A stretch of 64,000 nucleotides of DNA, taken from assembly GCF_041146395.1 (NCBI RefSeq), contig NC_090995.1, positions 15,813,501 through 15,877,500 on the forward strand, written 5' to 3'. The notes below the pieces were generated by a model. The model had not been told where the DNA came from, did not search any database, and worked only from the letters and a program-made list of their open reading frames with translations. The translations under genes were made by a program, and so were the position numbers. Each line of letters starts with the position of its first letter. The stretch's first letter is position 1. Positions 48,365 to 62,330 of the stretch are shown in pieces. The DNA comes from Eulemur rufifrons. Taxonomy: Eukaryota > Chordata > Mammalia > Primates > Lemuridae.

Positions 48365-48790
48365 TCATCTCACAGTTTGCAGATTAAGATTCAAGGCTGG
48401 CTTAGCTGGGTAGTTTGCATTCAGAGTCTTTCATGTTGCAGTAAAGAAGTTGGCCTGGACCGTAGTCATCCAGAGGCCACACTGAGCCTGGAGGGTCTCC
48501 TAAGACGGCTCATTCACATGGCTGTTGGCAAGAGGCCTCAATGCCTTACTGCATGGGCCTTTCCACAGGACTCCTTGAATCCCTTTACATTGTGGCAGCT
48601 GGCTTCCCCTGAGCAAGAGAGCAAGGGGGAAGCTGCTCTGACCCACCCTCAGGAATCACAATTGATCATTTTGCCACATTCTATTAGATGAAGGTCACTA
48701 CATGCATCTCATACTCAAGGGGAGGGAAATTTAACCCCACCTCTTAAAGAAAGGCATATCAAAGAATTTGTTTATATATTTTAAAATGAC
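48365..48790. mobile_element. Mammalian interspersed repeat, family not named
   Basis: 'aaggctggcttagctgggta', 'tcattcacatggctgttggc', 'ggcagctggcttcccctgag', 'caagagagcaagg' and 'ctcaaggggagggaaattta' form a well-known repeat whose name I cannot give securely. A piece of what may be its start is at 22765-22880. The 104-codon ORF here is a product of the repeat. Confidence 0.55.
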
Positions 48791-49396
48791 CACCAGTGAA
48801 CATATACAATACCTTTTTACAACATAGGAGAGACTTCTGTTTCCGGTAATAGGTGTGTAGATGACTGAAGCCAACTGTCCACTGAGAACAACTACAAAAG
48901 CTGAATAAATATTAAAAAAAAAAAAATCTGCTTGAAGGCACGGATGAGCTATCAAGATAATGATGAATTACTGGATAAGGGTACAAAGAGGGGTCTCAAA
49001 GTATGCCCAGTGTTTAGGGGTACTTTCCCCCAGTATTATTTGCAGAGGGGAAGCTAGGAGTGCATGGGCCATTTTGATAGCATCGAAGCCGGGGGCATGG
49101 GGTCTTGGTAAATTCTCAGCATGGAAGTTCGGACCCCAGTGGGCTGTACTTGAGGAGAACAAGTTTGAACCCTAGAAATACATGTTGCTCAGAAGGGCTG
49201 TAACTCAGCTTCAAAATTTAGTCCCTAAATCAGATTGAGATGATCTTGGGTCATGAGTTCTCCCCGGCACCTGGAAGAAATGAAAGTAAGACTTCTATGG
49301 AGGAAAAGAATATCATTTTAGGCCTCAAATTATTTATGCCAACAATTTTGTACTTGTTAGCTTATTTTATAAATAAGAACATACAATCAAAATCAT

Positions 49397-49523
49397 GGCC
49401 AGTGGGCACAGTGGCTCACACCTGTAATCCCAGCACTTCAGGAAGCTGAGGCAGAAGGATCAGTTGAGGCCAGGAGTTTTGAGACCAGCATGGACAATGT
49501 AGACAGACTCCATCTCTACAAAA
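49397..49523 (+). mobile_element. Alu left-arm fragment, plus
   Basis: 'cagtggctcacacctgtaat' to 'ctccatctctacaaaaaatg'. Only the first arm is present, and it is joined directly to a Tigger fragment. Confidence 0.85.
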
Positions 49524-49536
49524 AATGAGGAAGACA

Positions 49537-50145
49537 TCTCAAAAGCTCAGGGAAAGCTAGGCCTCCCACACCAGTTAGCCCAGCTGTGGCTGCAAAGGAC
49601 AAGTTCTTCAAGGAAATGCAAAGTGCCACTCTAGTGAACACATGAATGACAAAAAAGCAAAACAGCTTTATTGCTGATACAGAGAAAGTTTGTGAGCTCT
49701 GGATAGATCACCCCAGCTACAACATTCCCTTCAGCCAAAACCTAATTTAGAGCAGGCTCCTCTCTTGAATTCCATGAAGACTGAGAGAGGTGAGGAAGCT
49801 GCAGAAGAAAAGGATGAAGCTAGAAGTTGGTGCATGAGGCTTAAGTAACGAAGCCATCTCCATAACATAAAAGTGCAAGGTGAAGGAGCAAGTGCTGATG
49901 GATAAGCTGTAGCAAGTTATCCATAACATCTAGCTAGGATAATTCATGAAGGGTGATACACTAAACAACAGATTTTTAATGTAGAACACATAGTCTTCTG
50001 TTAGGGGATACCATCTGAGACTTTCATAGCTGGAGAAGTCAATGCCTTGCTGCAAAGGACAGGCTGACTCTTGTGAGGAGCTACTACAACTGGTGACTTA
50101 AAATGGAAGCCTGTGCTCATTTACTGCTCTAGAGTTGAAGGGTCT
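49537..50145 (+). pseudogene. Tigger (pogo-like) transposase fragment, decayed
   Basis: The nucleotide sequence follows Tigger transposase for ~600 bp: 'ggctgcaaaggacaagttct', 'gaggaagctgcagaagaaaa', 'catctccataacataaaagt' and 'ctaaacaacagatttttaat'. Translated, pieces such as IIHEG..YTKQQIFNV and the TFIAGE segment of the DDE catalytic region can be recognised, but stops and indels break every frame. The catalytic DE(T) after the FNV segment is altered. It is an inactive remnant in plus orientation, without identifiable ends. Confidence 0.78.
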
Positions 50146-51005
50146 CCAGCTATTTCTCTCTCTTCTTTTCTGGCTACTCTGAAACCTGCTAACTTTTCCT
50201 ATTGATGTCCAGGTAACTCATCGTTTACGGTATCAACAATTGAGAGGCTACTTGGAGATCCTGATGCCAGTTACTGCTGAAAGGTGTGTGAAAATATTGC
50301 GGTTTTGCTCTTGTGACCCTCACTGCAGATACAGTTTACTTCCACTGATTCAGTGTCTATAGAGAGGTACACAGAAGGTGTTTCTAAACGCACTGTCATC
50401 TAATATTAACCGTACCATTAGGGACTCACAGTTGTCCTAGAAGTTGTGGTCAGAAGAGCTTAAATTGAAAGCTTCAGTTTTCCCTTGGTCTCGTCCATTT
50501 TTGTCCCACACTTTACAAGCTAGCCAGTTATGCATACATTATGCTGTTCTAACAAAGTTTGGGCCTAGGGAAAAAGTTTCTAAATTAGTAATTTCTCTGT
50601 AGTAATTTACTTTAAGATAAAAAGTGAATGATGGTTACAATCCAGAGAATCTCAAAACAGTCTTACTCTTTATAAATATTGCATGTACGCAAGTGTATAC
50701 ACACACACCCCCAAAATTGTTTTGAGACCATTTAGATTGTTTTCAAAGCAGCCTAATCTTGATCCTCATGCAAAAGCCACGTTACTGGCTTTGTATCGTT
50801 GTTTGAGGTGCTGAGGATTGGCGCTGAAAGTTTCCCCCCTCCCTCTCAGTCTACAGTCAGGTGATCTGATGTTGATGTGGGATTCAGAAAACTAACTGAA
50901 AACGAAGGCTTCAGAAGCAAAAATGTTCTGACCTTGCCTTGTGTGCCTGCCTCTTGTACCAATCCTTCCCTGAAGCCAGCCATAAAAACCAGCATCCCTG
51001 TACCC
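50146..51005. other. Non-coding stretch, nothing identified
   Basis: Mixed composition with a CA-type run at about 50698-50710. The first ~150 bp could be further degraded Tigger sequence. No exon is supported. Confidence 0.45.
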
Positions 51006-51011
51006 AAGTCA

Positions 51012-51300
51012 TGGTGGCTCATGCCTTAATCCTAGCACTCTGGGAGGCTGAGATTGGCAGAGTGCTAGAGGTCAGGGGTTTGAGACCAGCCTGAGCAAGA
51101 GCAAGACCCTGGCTCTACTAAAAATAGAAAGAAATTAGCTGGACAACTAAAAATATATAGAAAAAATTAGCCGGGCATGGTGGCACATACCTGTAGTCCC
51201 AGCTACTCAGGAGGCTAAAGCAGCAGGTTTGCTTGAGCCCAGGAATTTGAGGTTGCTATGAGCTAGGCTGATGCCAGGGCACTCTAGCCAAAAAAAAAAG
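51012..51300 (+). mobile_element. Alu in duplication copy A, 5' end slightly truncated
   Basis: 'tggctcatgccttaatccta' to 'actctagccaaaaaaaaaag'. It shares the same internal changes as the Alu at 54568 ('aaagcagcaggtttgcttga'), including the shortened 3' end before the A tail. Confidence 0.92.
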
Positions 51301-52109
51301 AAAGAAAAGAAAAATGTAAGTTGCTTTTAAAAACCCTCAGGTGGTTAATACAGTAAAAAAGTTACAAATTAGAATAAATTTTAAATCATCAGTGCTAACA
51401 CCTCACAAGTAATTTTAACTCAAATACAATGTATCTTAATTCAGCTTCTGTTCCACAGTACCCTGGACTTACTCTCTTCTGTTACACTTTATTGTGCTTC
51501 CTTCAGTAATTGTGTTACTCTGAACTATAAACTCTGCAATGGCAAGAACTCTCTTAACTTGTTCACCTCAGCACCTAGCAAGTGTATGGCACATAGCAGA
51601 GTTTCAATAAATAACAATGTATAATAAATAAAGTTAAGACATTAAAATTGCATATATTCTACTTGTACAAAAAATGCAATTTTAATGTGATTTTATGAAA
51701 CAGATTTAATTATGAAGTAACTTGAACTATAAAAGCACTTATTTAAAATAAAACTAGCTTACCTACTATACTTATTATTCAGTTTAAAAAATAAAACTTT
51801 GTGTACAAGTTTTCAGCAACACACATTTTCCAACTAACATATAAGATAATGTGATCTGGAAATGTGTCACTCTCATTTCTGAAGAACATATAGATAGCAG
51901 TCTATATGACTCCTTCAAAACTCTGATGCAACAGTATTCTATTACCGTCATCATTTCTCTTTTTAATTTTACATAAAGGTAGACAAACTTTTAGCCATTT
52001 ATGGAGCAAACAGTCTGGACAATTGCTGATGTTACCAACTGTAAGTGAAATCTGCCGCATACCCAGTGCAAATGCAACTTTACAATGATTTAATAGTGTG
52101 AACAAATTG
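51012..52109 (+). repeat. 1.1-kb direct duplication, copy A (derived)
   Basis: It matches 54577-55655 in the same orientation, from inside the head of an Alu (TGGTGGCTCATGCC) to ...AAATTG. It includes the Alu and ~800 bp of unique AT-rich DNA 3' of it. The left target-site copy of that Alu is absent here, so this is the derived copy. A 71-codon minus-strand ORF at 52117-51902 is largely shared with the other copy and has no known domain. Confidence 0.95.
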
Positions 52110-54555
52110 GCTACCACTTAGAAAAATAAAAAAATTGAACTGTGAAACATTTAAAAAAGTGTAACTTTCAAAACTTAGAGCTTAGATCCATCCCCGGAGA
52201 TTCTGGTTTAATGTTTTTTTAAAAAATTTAAAAAGCAATTTAGATGCTCACTCATGATTGAGAACCAGCATGCTAAATATTGTTTCTTCCTAATGTGACT
52301 TGTGTAGCACTGTCACCTAAAATCCCAAATAATTCATTTAAAACAATATGGTACAAATACTACTGTAACTAAGGCTTACAATAGTACATTTTTCATCAGC
52401 ATTTGTCTAAAAATGCAGGTGAACCAAGAGAAAGTCCAACTTTATATTAGACTGCTCGTCGTTTGGCTTTTAAGTCACTTGAAAGTAACACTAGTTTTAT
52501 TTGAATAGTCCTTAACAAAAATAAAAACTTTCAAATGATTCAAATGGCAGTTTCTTGCCTGAAACAAACCAACATGAATATTAATCACAAGTAAGAGGCT
52601 TCTTAAGATTGTGTAGAACATATATGTGAAGAGTGGTAAATAAGTAGGTATTTCAAAAGAAACGTTTCAGGTATGTTGATATTAAATGATATTAAACTTG
52701 ATATTTCCAAACATATTAGAGAAATGATAAATTATAAGTACAGTAGAAAAAAATTTACTTTAGACTTTATATTGTCTATAATTTAAAAAGATAACATCTC
52801 TAATGGTAAATACACCTCCTCCCAATACCTATTAAATTTGTCATCAATGGAAATCCCAAATAAATTATTCTTATTTTTTGACCAGGCAGTTAAAATAAGC
52901 ATATTTTATATTAATTGGGGAAGGGCCCCATGTCAAAATTCAATTGAAAATTAAGGACTTGCTCTCTCAAACAGCATTTTTCAGATGCACTTTTGAGATA
53001 GAAAAACAATAAGCAGGTAAATCAAGAATCTACAAAAAGAGAAAACTAAAAAATTCATAATAGCTTTCAAGTAGAGAGAGCTTCTCTATACTTAGCCTTC
53101 CTTAAAAAAATTTTTTTCTAAAATCTTTCCATAGCTATCAAATATGAGAAAATCATATTTAATAACACACTGGAACATTACTGTGGATGGCTGTCAGGAT
53201 GATCTGGATCTGTGGATGCTATAACTCACTTGATCTGTTACTTTCTTCACCACATGCTTCTCATGAAATGGTATTTTATTTTAGATGACAGTGCACATCT
53301 AATGGAATTCTGAAGCCTTAGCATTTACCACAGCTTTCAAGAAATTAGCTATTTCAATGTAAATTGAACTTATCCAGGAGAAGGTATGTTAAAAGATTCC
53401 TCAAGACAATGACTTCCGCTTTGAAGACAAGAATGCTTTAATGTTGGAGTTAATTCAAGTGTTTTCAAACATTTTTCTCCATTACATAAGTATTAAAATA
53501 AAGATCATAGGTCTCCCCGCCTCCACTGCTCCTGCCTCAAGTTATCTTTTTAACATGAGCTACCATAGTGACAGCAAGAAAATGAGCCAATTATCCACAC
53601 TTGTTCTTTGATTGCCAGGTATCATCACCAGTGAAATTGGAATTAACGAGAAGTTTATATATGGAATGTTTTGATTACCAGGAGTTTCCTAATATCCCTG
53701 CCTTTCCACCTCCTGCTTTTGTAGGTAGAATGAGCATAGTTTTTATATTCTGTTAATATTACATACTTTTGGAGACTTATAAAGGTACATTGGGAACATG
53801 AAGGCATATCAGTACAAAGACCCAAGAGGTTGATGGGTTTTAGGGAGACAGAATAGCATAACATACTACAGGTTTGGTAGTCCTACCCATGGATTGAAAC
53901 CAATTTGATTATGTCTGTGTGAACTTGGGTACCAGCAATTTAACTGTGTCTCTTCCCTTATTATAAAATCATTATAACAACATTCCCCTCATGATGCTGT
54001 CGTGAAGACTAAATAGAAAATGTACACTGCCTAGTATGGAAGATGCTCAATGATGGACATCTTAAAAAAGAAATGGTAGTGCCACAGGCATTGTTTGTGA
54101 TAAAACCTAGCTTGCTAGAAACTGCTTGCAAAGTGGACTTGCAAAGTGATCTAATGTGCATAGTCAAATTAAAATGTATGTAAGTCAGATTCTCTTGCTA
54201 TAAACCATAGCATCTAACTAAATTTTTTTAAGTAGTATTTTTAATCCCACTTATGAGAATTAATCTGACAAGCTCTCAACAGAAATCCATTGAAAAATAT
54301 TTGTATATCTTGCTTTTATGTCCATATGATAAATGCTTAAACTAAGAACCTACATTCTTTAAATTATATTTTACATTTACTTAACATACAAGCTGACCAA
54401 ACCAGAAAAAAAAAACAAAAAACCAACACTGAAAACCTTTACATGGGTCTACCTTTCACTTAAATGCCCAGATAATATCTGGAGAACATAATATATATTT
54501 GATATTTAATACAGGTCTACTTTATAACAGAGTACTGTAAAAAATTAACATAAGA
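52110..54555. other. AT-rich DNA between the two duplicate copies
   Basis: No exon is recognised. One MIR lies at about 53880-54065 ('catggattgaaaccaatttg', 'gtgaacttgggtaccagcaa', 'aagatgctcaatgatggaca'). The rest is unassigned. Confidence 0.5.
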
Positions 54556-54567
54556 AAGTTGCTTTTA

Positions 54568-55655
<1,088 letters not shown>

Positions 55656-57620
55656 CTTCAGTGTTTTCACATAAGGGTATTTCTATTGCTATCTGATCAA
55701 ACACATTTAAAAGATCTTACCCTGCACCTTAATTGTGAAAATATATTCCAAGATGCTAAATTTCCCTTAAAAGAAACCTGAGTTAAAAATCAGAATACTA
55801 CTCTGAAATAGAAAAATATACAAAAAAGATTAACTAAATATCTAATTAAATTATTTGTTGAATTGAGTTAAATGTCTAATTTCCTAAGTTTCCCTCCTAA
55901 AGTATGTAATGGATTATATAAATAGTAAGAAAAGTCCAAACAATTTTTATGTTATAGACTATTTCTTTCCATTCGTAACTAATTTTGATATTAAAGCTCG
56001 TATAGCATTTTCACAATACAAACTAAGTAACTTTTTATGAATTTCCTACAGAAAAAGCATAACAGCAGGTACCTACACACACATAAACTCTTTCTTTAAA
56101 GTAATATTTCATTTCTTTATATGTTTTAAAAATTAAAGTTAAGCCATGATTACTCAAAAAGACTATTTTATTGAGTATTTAGATTTAGAGTCTTATCTCT
56201 CTCCCATTATCTTCATTTCTATCATTTACCTCTTATTCCAGGGATTCTCAAACTTTCATGTGACACGGATCACATTCTCTCTCAAAACATCTGATTCACC
56301 CACTTCTCTTCTCTGTGTGTTTTTCTGTTTGTCATGCAATGGGATGGGAGGAGGGGTGTGCTACAAGGAGGTGAACCTTCTATAACTTAGAGGAGGACTG
56401 CTATGCTTTTAAGATAATATGTAAGGGTTTTAAGTGAGATAATGTATGTAAATAATTGCACAGTGGCTGATATACAGTAGATGGACAATACATGATATTA
56501 ATACATATTATTGTAACTCATCTGTGTTATAAAATCGTAGACACCAAAACATTTCAAAAACCAAGACTACTGGGGGGCAAAACACTGATAACCTGCAGTG
56601 CAACCTCTGCACAGAGTCTCTGCGCCAAAGCAGATTTATACTTGTTTTGAAATGTGACAGTGGCATTCCCAGTAAATAACTCAAACTTAATACGTGAGAG
56701 ATACAAGTAGACATTGAACTCAAATCAGTTCCTTTTTACTTCTTGTGAAAATTCCTAGTAAAAATGTTGGTAAGGGATTAAGGATGATGAAATGAAGAGG
56801 TGACAAAGAAATTTTCTTTATTCAGAAAGTCTGCCTCAAACAAATATAAAACATATAACCTGAAACAATTACAGACAGGGTGACAGATATGGGGGAAAAT
56901 ATTAATTTAAAACCAATGGTTAAAATAAGAACTCTCACAATGTGTATTTCAGATATTTGTATTATTCATCAAAGATTGAGTCATGATAAAAAACATTTCC
57001 ACACTAGTTTAATTACTATTTTCCTGAATTAGATTTGACTCATAAACCATTTTGAGTACCTTCTATGTATGTGACAGCCCATTTTCTGCTTCCTTCTATT
57101 CTTAATATGACTTATAAAAAAATAATAATAAGAGTACGCCGGGAAAAGCAAAGCAGAAACAAAGCAAACTAAAAACAGAAACTGTCTAACTTCTATCATA
57201 GGAAACAACAGTCAAAATCAATGAAGAATGAGGTTTTAGATTATCTATGAATTTCACTTAAATCCATGCTGTGGGCACATGAGGTTTCCAAACCTAAGAT
57301 ACATGGTACATGAGATCCAAATACTAAAACTACCATTTCCAATAGGAAATTTTTATACTGAAACTTTTATACTGGCAGCTTTTAAAAAATAGTGATGGGC
57401 ATGCATTACACATGTTCCTTCTCCTACTAGAATGAATAATAAACAAATAAATTTAGAAAGAATTCTTAAGATTAGACTGTCACTGGGAACACAAGACAGC
57501 CTATATCAGAACACAGTACGGAAATACATTTATTGAGACTACAGGTTGAGGATCCGTGTTTCCTAAATCAACTTGAAATAATGTATTGTAAGAAGGAGCT
57601 CAACTTGTGTTAACCTATCT
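55656..57620. other. AT-rich non-coding stretch
   Basis: No gene is seen. A weak trace of an old DNA-transposon end is possible at about 56243 ('ggattctcaaactttcatgt'). The ORFs are short and not coding-like. Confidence 0.5.
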
Positions 57621-57624
57621 TTGC

Positions 57625-57875
57625 AGTGCTCATTATGAGCCAGACACTGTTTCAAGTGCTTTAAAAATGGTAACTTGTCTAATCTTCACAATAACCCTAT
57701 GAGTTTGCTGCAATACTATCCCCCTTGTTTTTCATATACAGAAACTGATACAAGGCATGGCAAGTTAAAGTGATTTGCCCAAGGTTACTCTGCTAGTAAA
57801 GGACAGAGGTGAGACTCAAACCTGAGCTGTTGCGTCTCAAAGTCTGCTCTTCATCATTTTGCCATGTTACTTCTC
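57625..57875 (-). mobile_element. MIR, antisense
   Basis: 'gtttcaagtgctttaaaaat', 'cttcacaataaccctatgag', 'agtgatttgcccaaggttac' and 'gtgagactcaaacctgagct' are the reverse complement of MIR. Confidence 0.85.
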
Positions 57876-58606
57876 TAATGACAAAGGAAAGAAAAGCCAA
57901 ACGAACAAAAAAACCCTTATCACCCTGTAAAAAAAAATTAAATATTAAATCCAAGTTAAGGTTTGCAAACAGTGAAAAGTTTTAACTATCAAGGATAAGA
58001 CTATTTTCTCCATTTTTTTTTTTTTTGAAGACACATCCTCTTTGCTTAAATGTAATGATGGTCTCTGTGTAGAATTCAATTGAAAGACAAGGAAGATAAA
58101 GACAATCTGACATTAGAGGGTTAGGGCTTTAAGTAGGCAAGTTAGAGAAGCATTTGATACTTCTATGACAAATGTTAAAATTCTTAGTTCGCTCCAATTA
58201 GTGTCTCAATTAAGGTATGCCAAAGGGTATGAATGCCCCTGTTATACACTATCTGAACAACCCTAAAAAGAAAAAGGAGGGGGGTTTACAGAAGGGTAAG
58301 AGTTCAAACAAACATACATCATTTACTGAAGCATGCAAGATGACATCTACTCAAAGCATCAACATAACCACATCCTAGGAATGTTTAGTATGAACTAAAG
58401 AGCTAAATTTTAACATTTTAATTGATTTTTCTTTGTAAAGCTGGAAGGACATGCTTATTTAAATACCTCACAAATGGTAATTGCAAAAATAAGGTGCCCA
58501 ATTTAGAGAATATAAAAGGGAGATTCAGTTTTCATATCAGCAATTTCTATGGAAAACAAAGACATTGTAAAATACAGAAATCCCCTTAATCACATACTTA
58601 AATAAG
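57876..58606. other. AT-rich non-coding stretch
   Basis: Nothing identified. A T run lies at about 58013-58026, and an A run plus (AT)n at 58607-58634 adjoins the next Alu. Confidence 0.5.
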
Positions 58607-58636
58607 AAAAAAAAAAATATATATATATATATATGT

Positions 58637-58980
<344 letters not shown>

Positions 58981-58984
58981 CAAG

Positions 58985-59620
58985 AAAAATATTTTGATTG
59001 TGTCATAATTAGATACTATATCTTCTGATCTCTGATTCTGTATCCTGGTCATCTTATAAAGATGACTCAACCGAAAATAATGCCTGTAATGTAATCTGCA
59101 TCAATTAGTCAAAAACAACTAAAATAATATGCCTGTACAGAAAATCATATTTTATCTCCTGCCTGTACAAATCAGACATTGAAAAGAATTACAAAGATGA
59201 CCTTGCCTACCGGAAAGCACTCAAACCTTTAAACTTTTAAAGTAAAACCAACATTCTCTCTCTGATAACTTAAGACCATTAATTAGAACCAATGACCCCA
59301 AAATCTGAAAAGTTTACACATCCCATTATTAGTAAGCTGATACTACTCTGCTTCTCAGTTTAAAAGTAAACAAGTAAACATTAATTTTCTGCCTGTGGAC
59401 AAACAGATTAGATTATTTTTAAGAATGCTCTTGCCTCCATGAGACACAGCTGACCGTGGGGTGCAGAATGCCACAGTGAGGCAGAGCAAGGACTCAGGAC
59501 CCCCCTAATAACCCAGCCTGCCTGGAGGATGCCCCCTCCTTGAGAGGGCCACCTGGGCATCACTTCCAACCTCACAAACATGCTTATTCCCGGGGACAAT
59601 GTTTACACTTTATATGACAC
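58985..59620. other. Non-coding stretch before the minisatellite
   Basis: AT-rich to about 59400, then a GC-richer 180 bp (59425-59600) with no recognised exon. A 63-codon minus-strand ORF there has no known domain. Confidence 0.45.
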
Positions 59621-59624
59621 AGGG

Positions 59625-60735
59625 TACTACATGCTCTGGATAGGACACTGGGCACTGCGTACACAGCTTATGTGACAAGAATACTACATACACACCAAAC
59701 ATGACATCAGGTGCTACAGACACACGATAAGTGACACGAGGTACTGTGCTAGGCACACACTGTATGACACTGAGTACTGCATACATACTGTACATGACAG
59801 CAGGGTACCTTGCACACACAGCATAGAGCATCAGGTACTGCATACACACTGTACATGACACTAGGTACTGCACACGCGCTGTATGAGACAGTGGGGTACT
59901 GTATGCACACTGCATAGAACACCAGGTCCTGCATCTACACTGTATATAACACTGGATATGTACACTGGGCACACAGCACAAGTGACAAGGATACTGTATG
60001 CACACCAAATATGACAACAGTTATTACATATACGATGTATATGATAGTTGGTCCTGCATACACACTGTATATGACACTGGGAACTGGGTACACAGCACAA
60101 GTGACAAGGATACTGTATGCACACTGTATATAACACCAAATACTATGTATACATTGTATGTGATGCCAGAAACTATGTATATAGTGTACATGACACTGAG
60201 TACTGTGTACCCAGCATGACAAAGATACTGCATACACAGCAGTCCTATGTATATACTATATGCTGTACATTGTGTACTGCGTACTGAGCATGACAAGGAT
60301 ACTATCTACACTCTACATGACACCTGGTACTATGTACATACCGCATGACACCAAGTACTACGTATATACTGTATTTATGACACTGAGTACCATGCGCATA
60401 GCAGAAGTGACAAGAATACTCCCTACACACCATGTATGACATGCGGTACTATGTATACACCATTGTATATGACACCAAGTACTTCGTATACACTGTATGA
60501 GACAACAGGTAGTGCTTGCGTACACAGCGTGACAAGGACAGTGTGTACACACAGTACATAACACTAGGTACTATGTACACACTGTATATGGCATTGGGTA
60601 CTATGTAATACTGTATGTGACACTCGGTCCTGCATACACAGCTTAAGTGACAAGGATGCCGTGTACACACAGCATGACTCTGAGTACATACCACATACGA
60701 CCCCGCACAGGGCGCCGTGTAAAACACCAGGTGCT
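59625..60735. repeat. Degenerate minisatellite, ~30-36-bp unit
   Basis: Units of the type ACACTGTATATGACACTGGG plus TACTGTGTA repeat for ~1.1 kb with substitutions and length changes. Alternating purine/pyrimidine TGTATA/CACA stretches recur in each unit. Overlapping minus-strand ORFs translate the repeat into periodic Tyr/Val/Cys-rich peptides and are not genes. Confidence 0.92.
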
Positions 60736-60752
60736 GTGCAAACCCGCAAAGC

Positions 60753-60776
60753 GCACACACACACACACACACACAC
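60753..60776. repeat. (CA)n microsatellite
   Basis: Twelve CA units at the junction between the minisatellite and the CpG island. Confidence 0.95.
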
Positions 60777-61373
60777 CCCGCAAGCGCCTCCACAGCTGGC
60801 TCTGAAGAAAAGCGCGAGGCAGGACAGAGCAAAGGAAAGTTCGCGGCCGGCCGCCCCCAAGGAGCCACCTCGTCCCAGCGCGGCCCAGCAGCTTCTCCCC
60901 AGGGCTCCGGCGGGAGGCGGCGGCGGACCCCACAGGACAGTCCCGGAGGCCCGCGAGGACCCGTTGAGGCAGCGGCGGCCTCGCTCCCGGGGTCGCCCGC
61001 AGCCCCCCGGGACACGCACGGACCCCCGCCTGGCCTCGGCCCGACACTGCCGCGGCTCCCACCACCCACGGCGCCCGGAGCCCGCAAAGCGTCCTCTCCT
61101 CTCCGCCCTCCGCACGCCGGGCCCGCGCTGCCGGCCCCACCGCGCACGCACGGCCCCGAGGCCTGGCCGGCCGGGAGGCGCGGGCCCGGCGGGGCGTGCT
61201 CACGCGACTCCGCGGCTTCCCGGCCCAAACAGTCCCTGCGCCGTCCTCCCAGGCCTCCGCCCGCGCCCCCGGGCTTTCCCCACCATTGTTCGCCGGCTCC
61301 GCCGCCGCCTGTTCCCGCCGCCGCCGGCGCCTCTGGGGCCTGAGCTGGGGACGGGCGGGCGCGGGGGGCGGGG

Positions 61374-61384
61374 CGCCATGTTGG
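61374..61384 (-). promoter_or_regulatory. YY1-type site
   Basis: The minus strand reads CCAACATGGCG, matching the AANATGGCG core. It lies just inside the first intron of the proposed minus-strand transcript, where YY1 sites commonly occur. Confidence 0.5.
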
Positions 61385-61431
61385 CGGCGCTGCCTCAGAG
61401 GACGCCGCGGGGGCCCCGCCGCCGCACTTAC

Positions 61432-61650
61432 TGTGTGTCACCAGCCGCGGCCCCGACTAGGCGGGAAGTTAAGCGCCGTCGCCGGGAAAGTTGGCGTCCC
61501 CACGGGCCGCTCGTTCCTGCCGCCCGGCCGCCCGGATAGGCCGTGCCCGCGGGAGCCCTGCACGCGGCTCCTACCTCCGCTCCGGCCCGGCTCCCGCACC
61601 GCTGCCGCAGCTGCCTCAGCACGTTCCGCGCAGCCGCAGTCGCCCTCTGT
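61432..61650 (-). other. Candidate minus-strand first exon
   Basis: The minus strand ends GGCTGGTGACACACA|GTAAGTGCGG, a strong donor, preceded by ~200 bp of GC-rich sequence with a CGGCGACGGCG-type leader. A frame with ATG (61622, starting M-L-R-Q-L-R) stays open across the donor, but a 5'-UTR exon is equally possible. The upstream edge is arbitrary. Confidence 0.45.
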
Positions 61651-61744
61651 CCCCACGTGCTCCAAGGCGGCAGCCGGCGTCCGCGGTCCTAGCGCAGCTG
61701 GTTCTGCAGGCAACAAAACCGGCCACCTGTTTTTAATATCTTTT

Positions 61745-62330
61745 TAATCCGTGGTCAAGAGGAATTGCAGACAGGTGCTACATTCCCATTCCGTGCATAT
61801 GCAAACAGTACTGCAACAAGAACAGGACCAGCCACTACCAATTTGGCAAAGTCACCCCAAATCTGCGTTCCAAGTAGGTTGTCTATCAAAGTCAGTCTGT
61901 ATCTGACATCTAACGGGAGGAGATCCCGTACACCTGTGGTTTAAAGAAGTATCAGCCATAAGCATACTTTTATAATGCTCACATATTTTCCCTCTTGTCC
62001 TTTCTCTTAGGAGTTTGGAAGGAAGACCTTTCGGCTAAAATGTCTTGCTCTCGTTATCAGTGGGCATATGTACTTATACTTAGTTTCAGTCACCAGCAGT
62101 CAAGTGAGGTCTGAAAATAGGCAAGTACAGTACAGTAAGTTGTTTTGAGAGAGAGAGAGACCACATTCACATAACTTTTGTTGTAGTATTTTCTTATAAT
62201 TCTTCCATTTTAATATTATGGTTGTAAATCTCTTATTATGCCTAATCTAGGAATTAAACTTTATCATAAACATGTATGTGTATGAAAAAATCATAGTATA
62301 AGTAAGGTTTGATAGTATCCTGGTTTCAGG
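61745..62330. other. Non-coding stretch between CpG island and minisatellite
   Basis: Mixed to AT-rich with a (GA)n run at 62149-62161. No repeat family or exon was identified. Confidence 0.5.

Larger units (their letters stand above)
60780..61740 (-). promoter_or_regulatory. CpG island, candidate minus-strand (possibly bidirectional) promoter
   Basis: About 960 bp of CpG-dense DNA with no TATA box. A YY1-type site (61374-61384) and a minus-strand splice donor (61431/61426) suggest transcription to the left from about 61.5-61.7 kb. Long ORFs in several frames (up to 330 codons) are uninterrupted GC-rich sequence without domains. No downstream minus-strand exon could be recognised between 61.4 and 48.2 kb, so the target gene is unknown. 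Transcription to the right, beyond the window, is equally open. Confidence 0.7.

Noticed and set aside
48377..48691. 104-codon plus-strand ORF
   Set aside because: It lies within a common interspersed repeat and is not a gene.
51902..52117. 71-codon minus-strand ORF, largely shared with copy B
   Set aside because: It looks protein-like, but the two copies lie in duplicated AT-rich DNA, no splice sites bound it, and I recognise no family. Conservation between copies only reflects the duplication.
59610..60564. Periodic Cys/Tyr/Val-rich ORFs on the minus strand
   Set aside because: They are direct translations of the ~30-36-bp minisatellite. Each frame gives a similar periodic peptide.
60449..61441. 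330-codon minus-strand ORF and 292-codon plus-strand ORF in the second CpG island
   Set aside because: They run through a (CA)n tract and the minisatellite and share no domain with any family I know. They are expected by chance in stop-poor GC-rich sequence.
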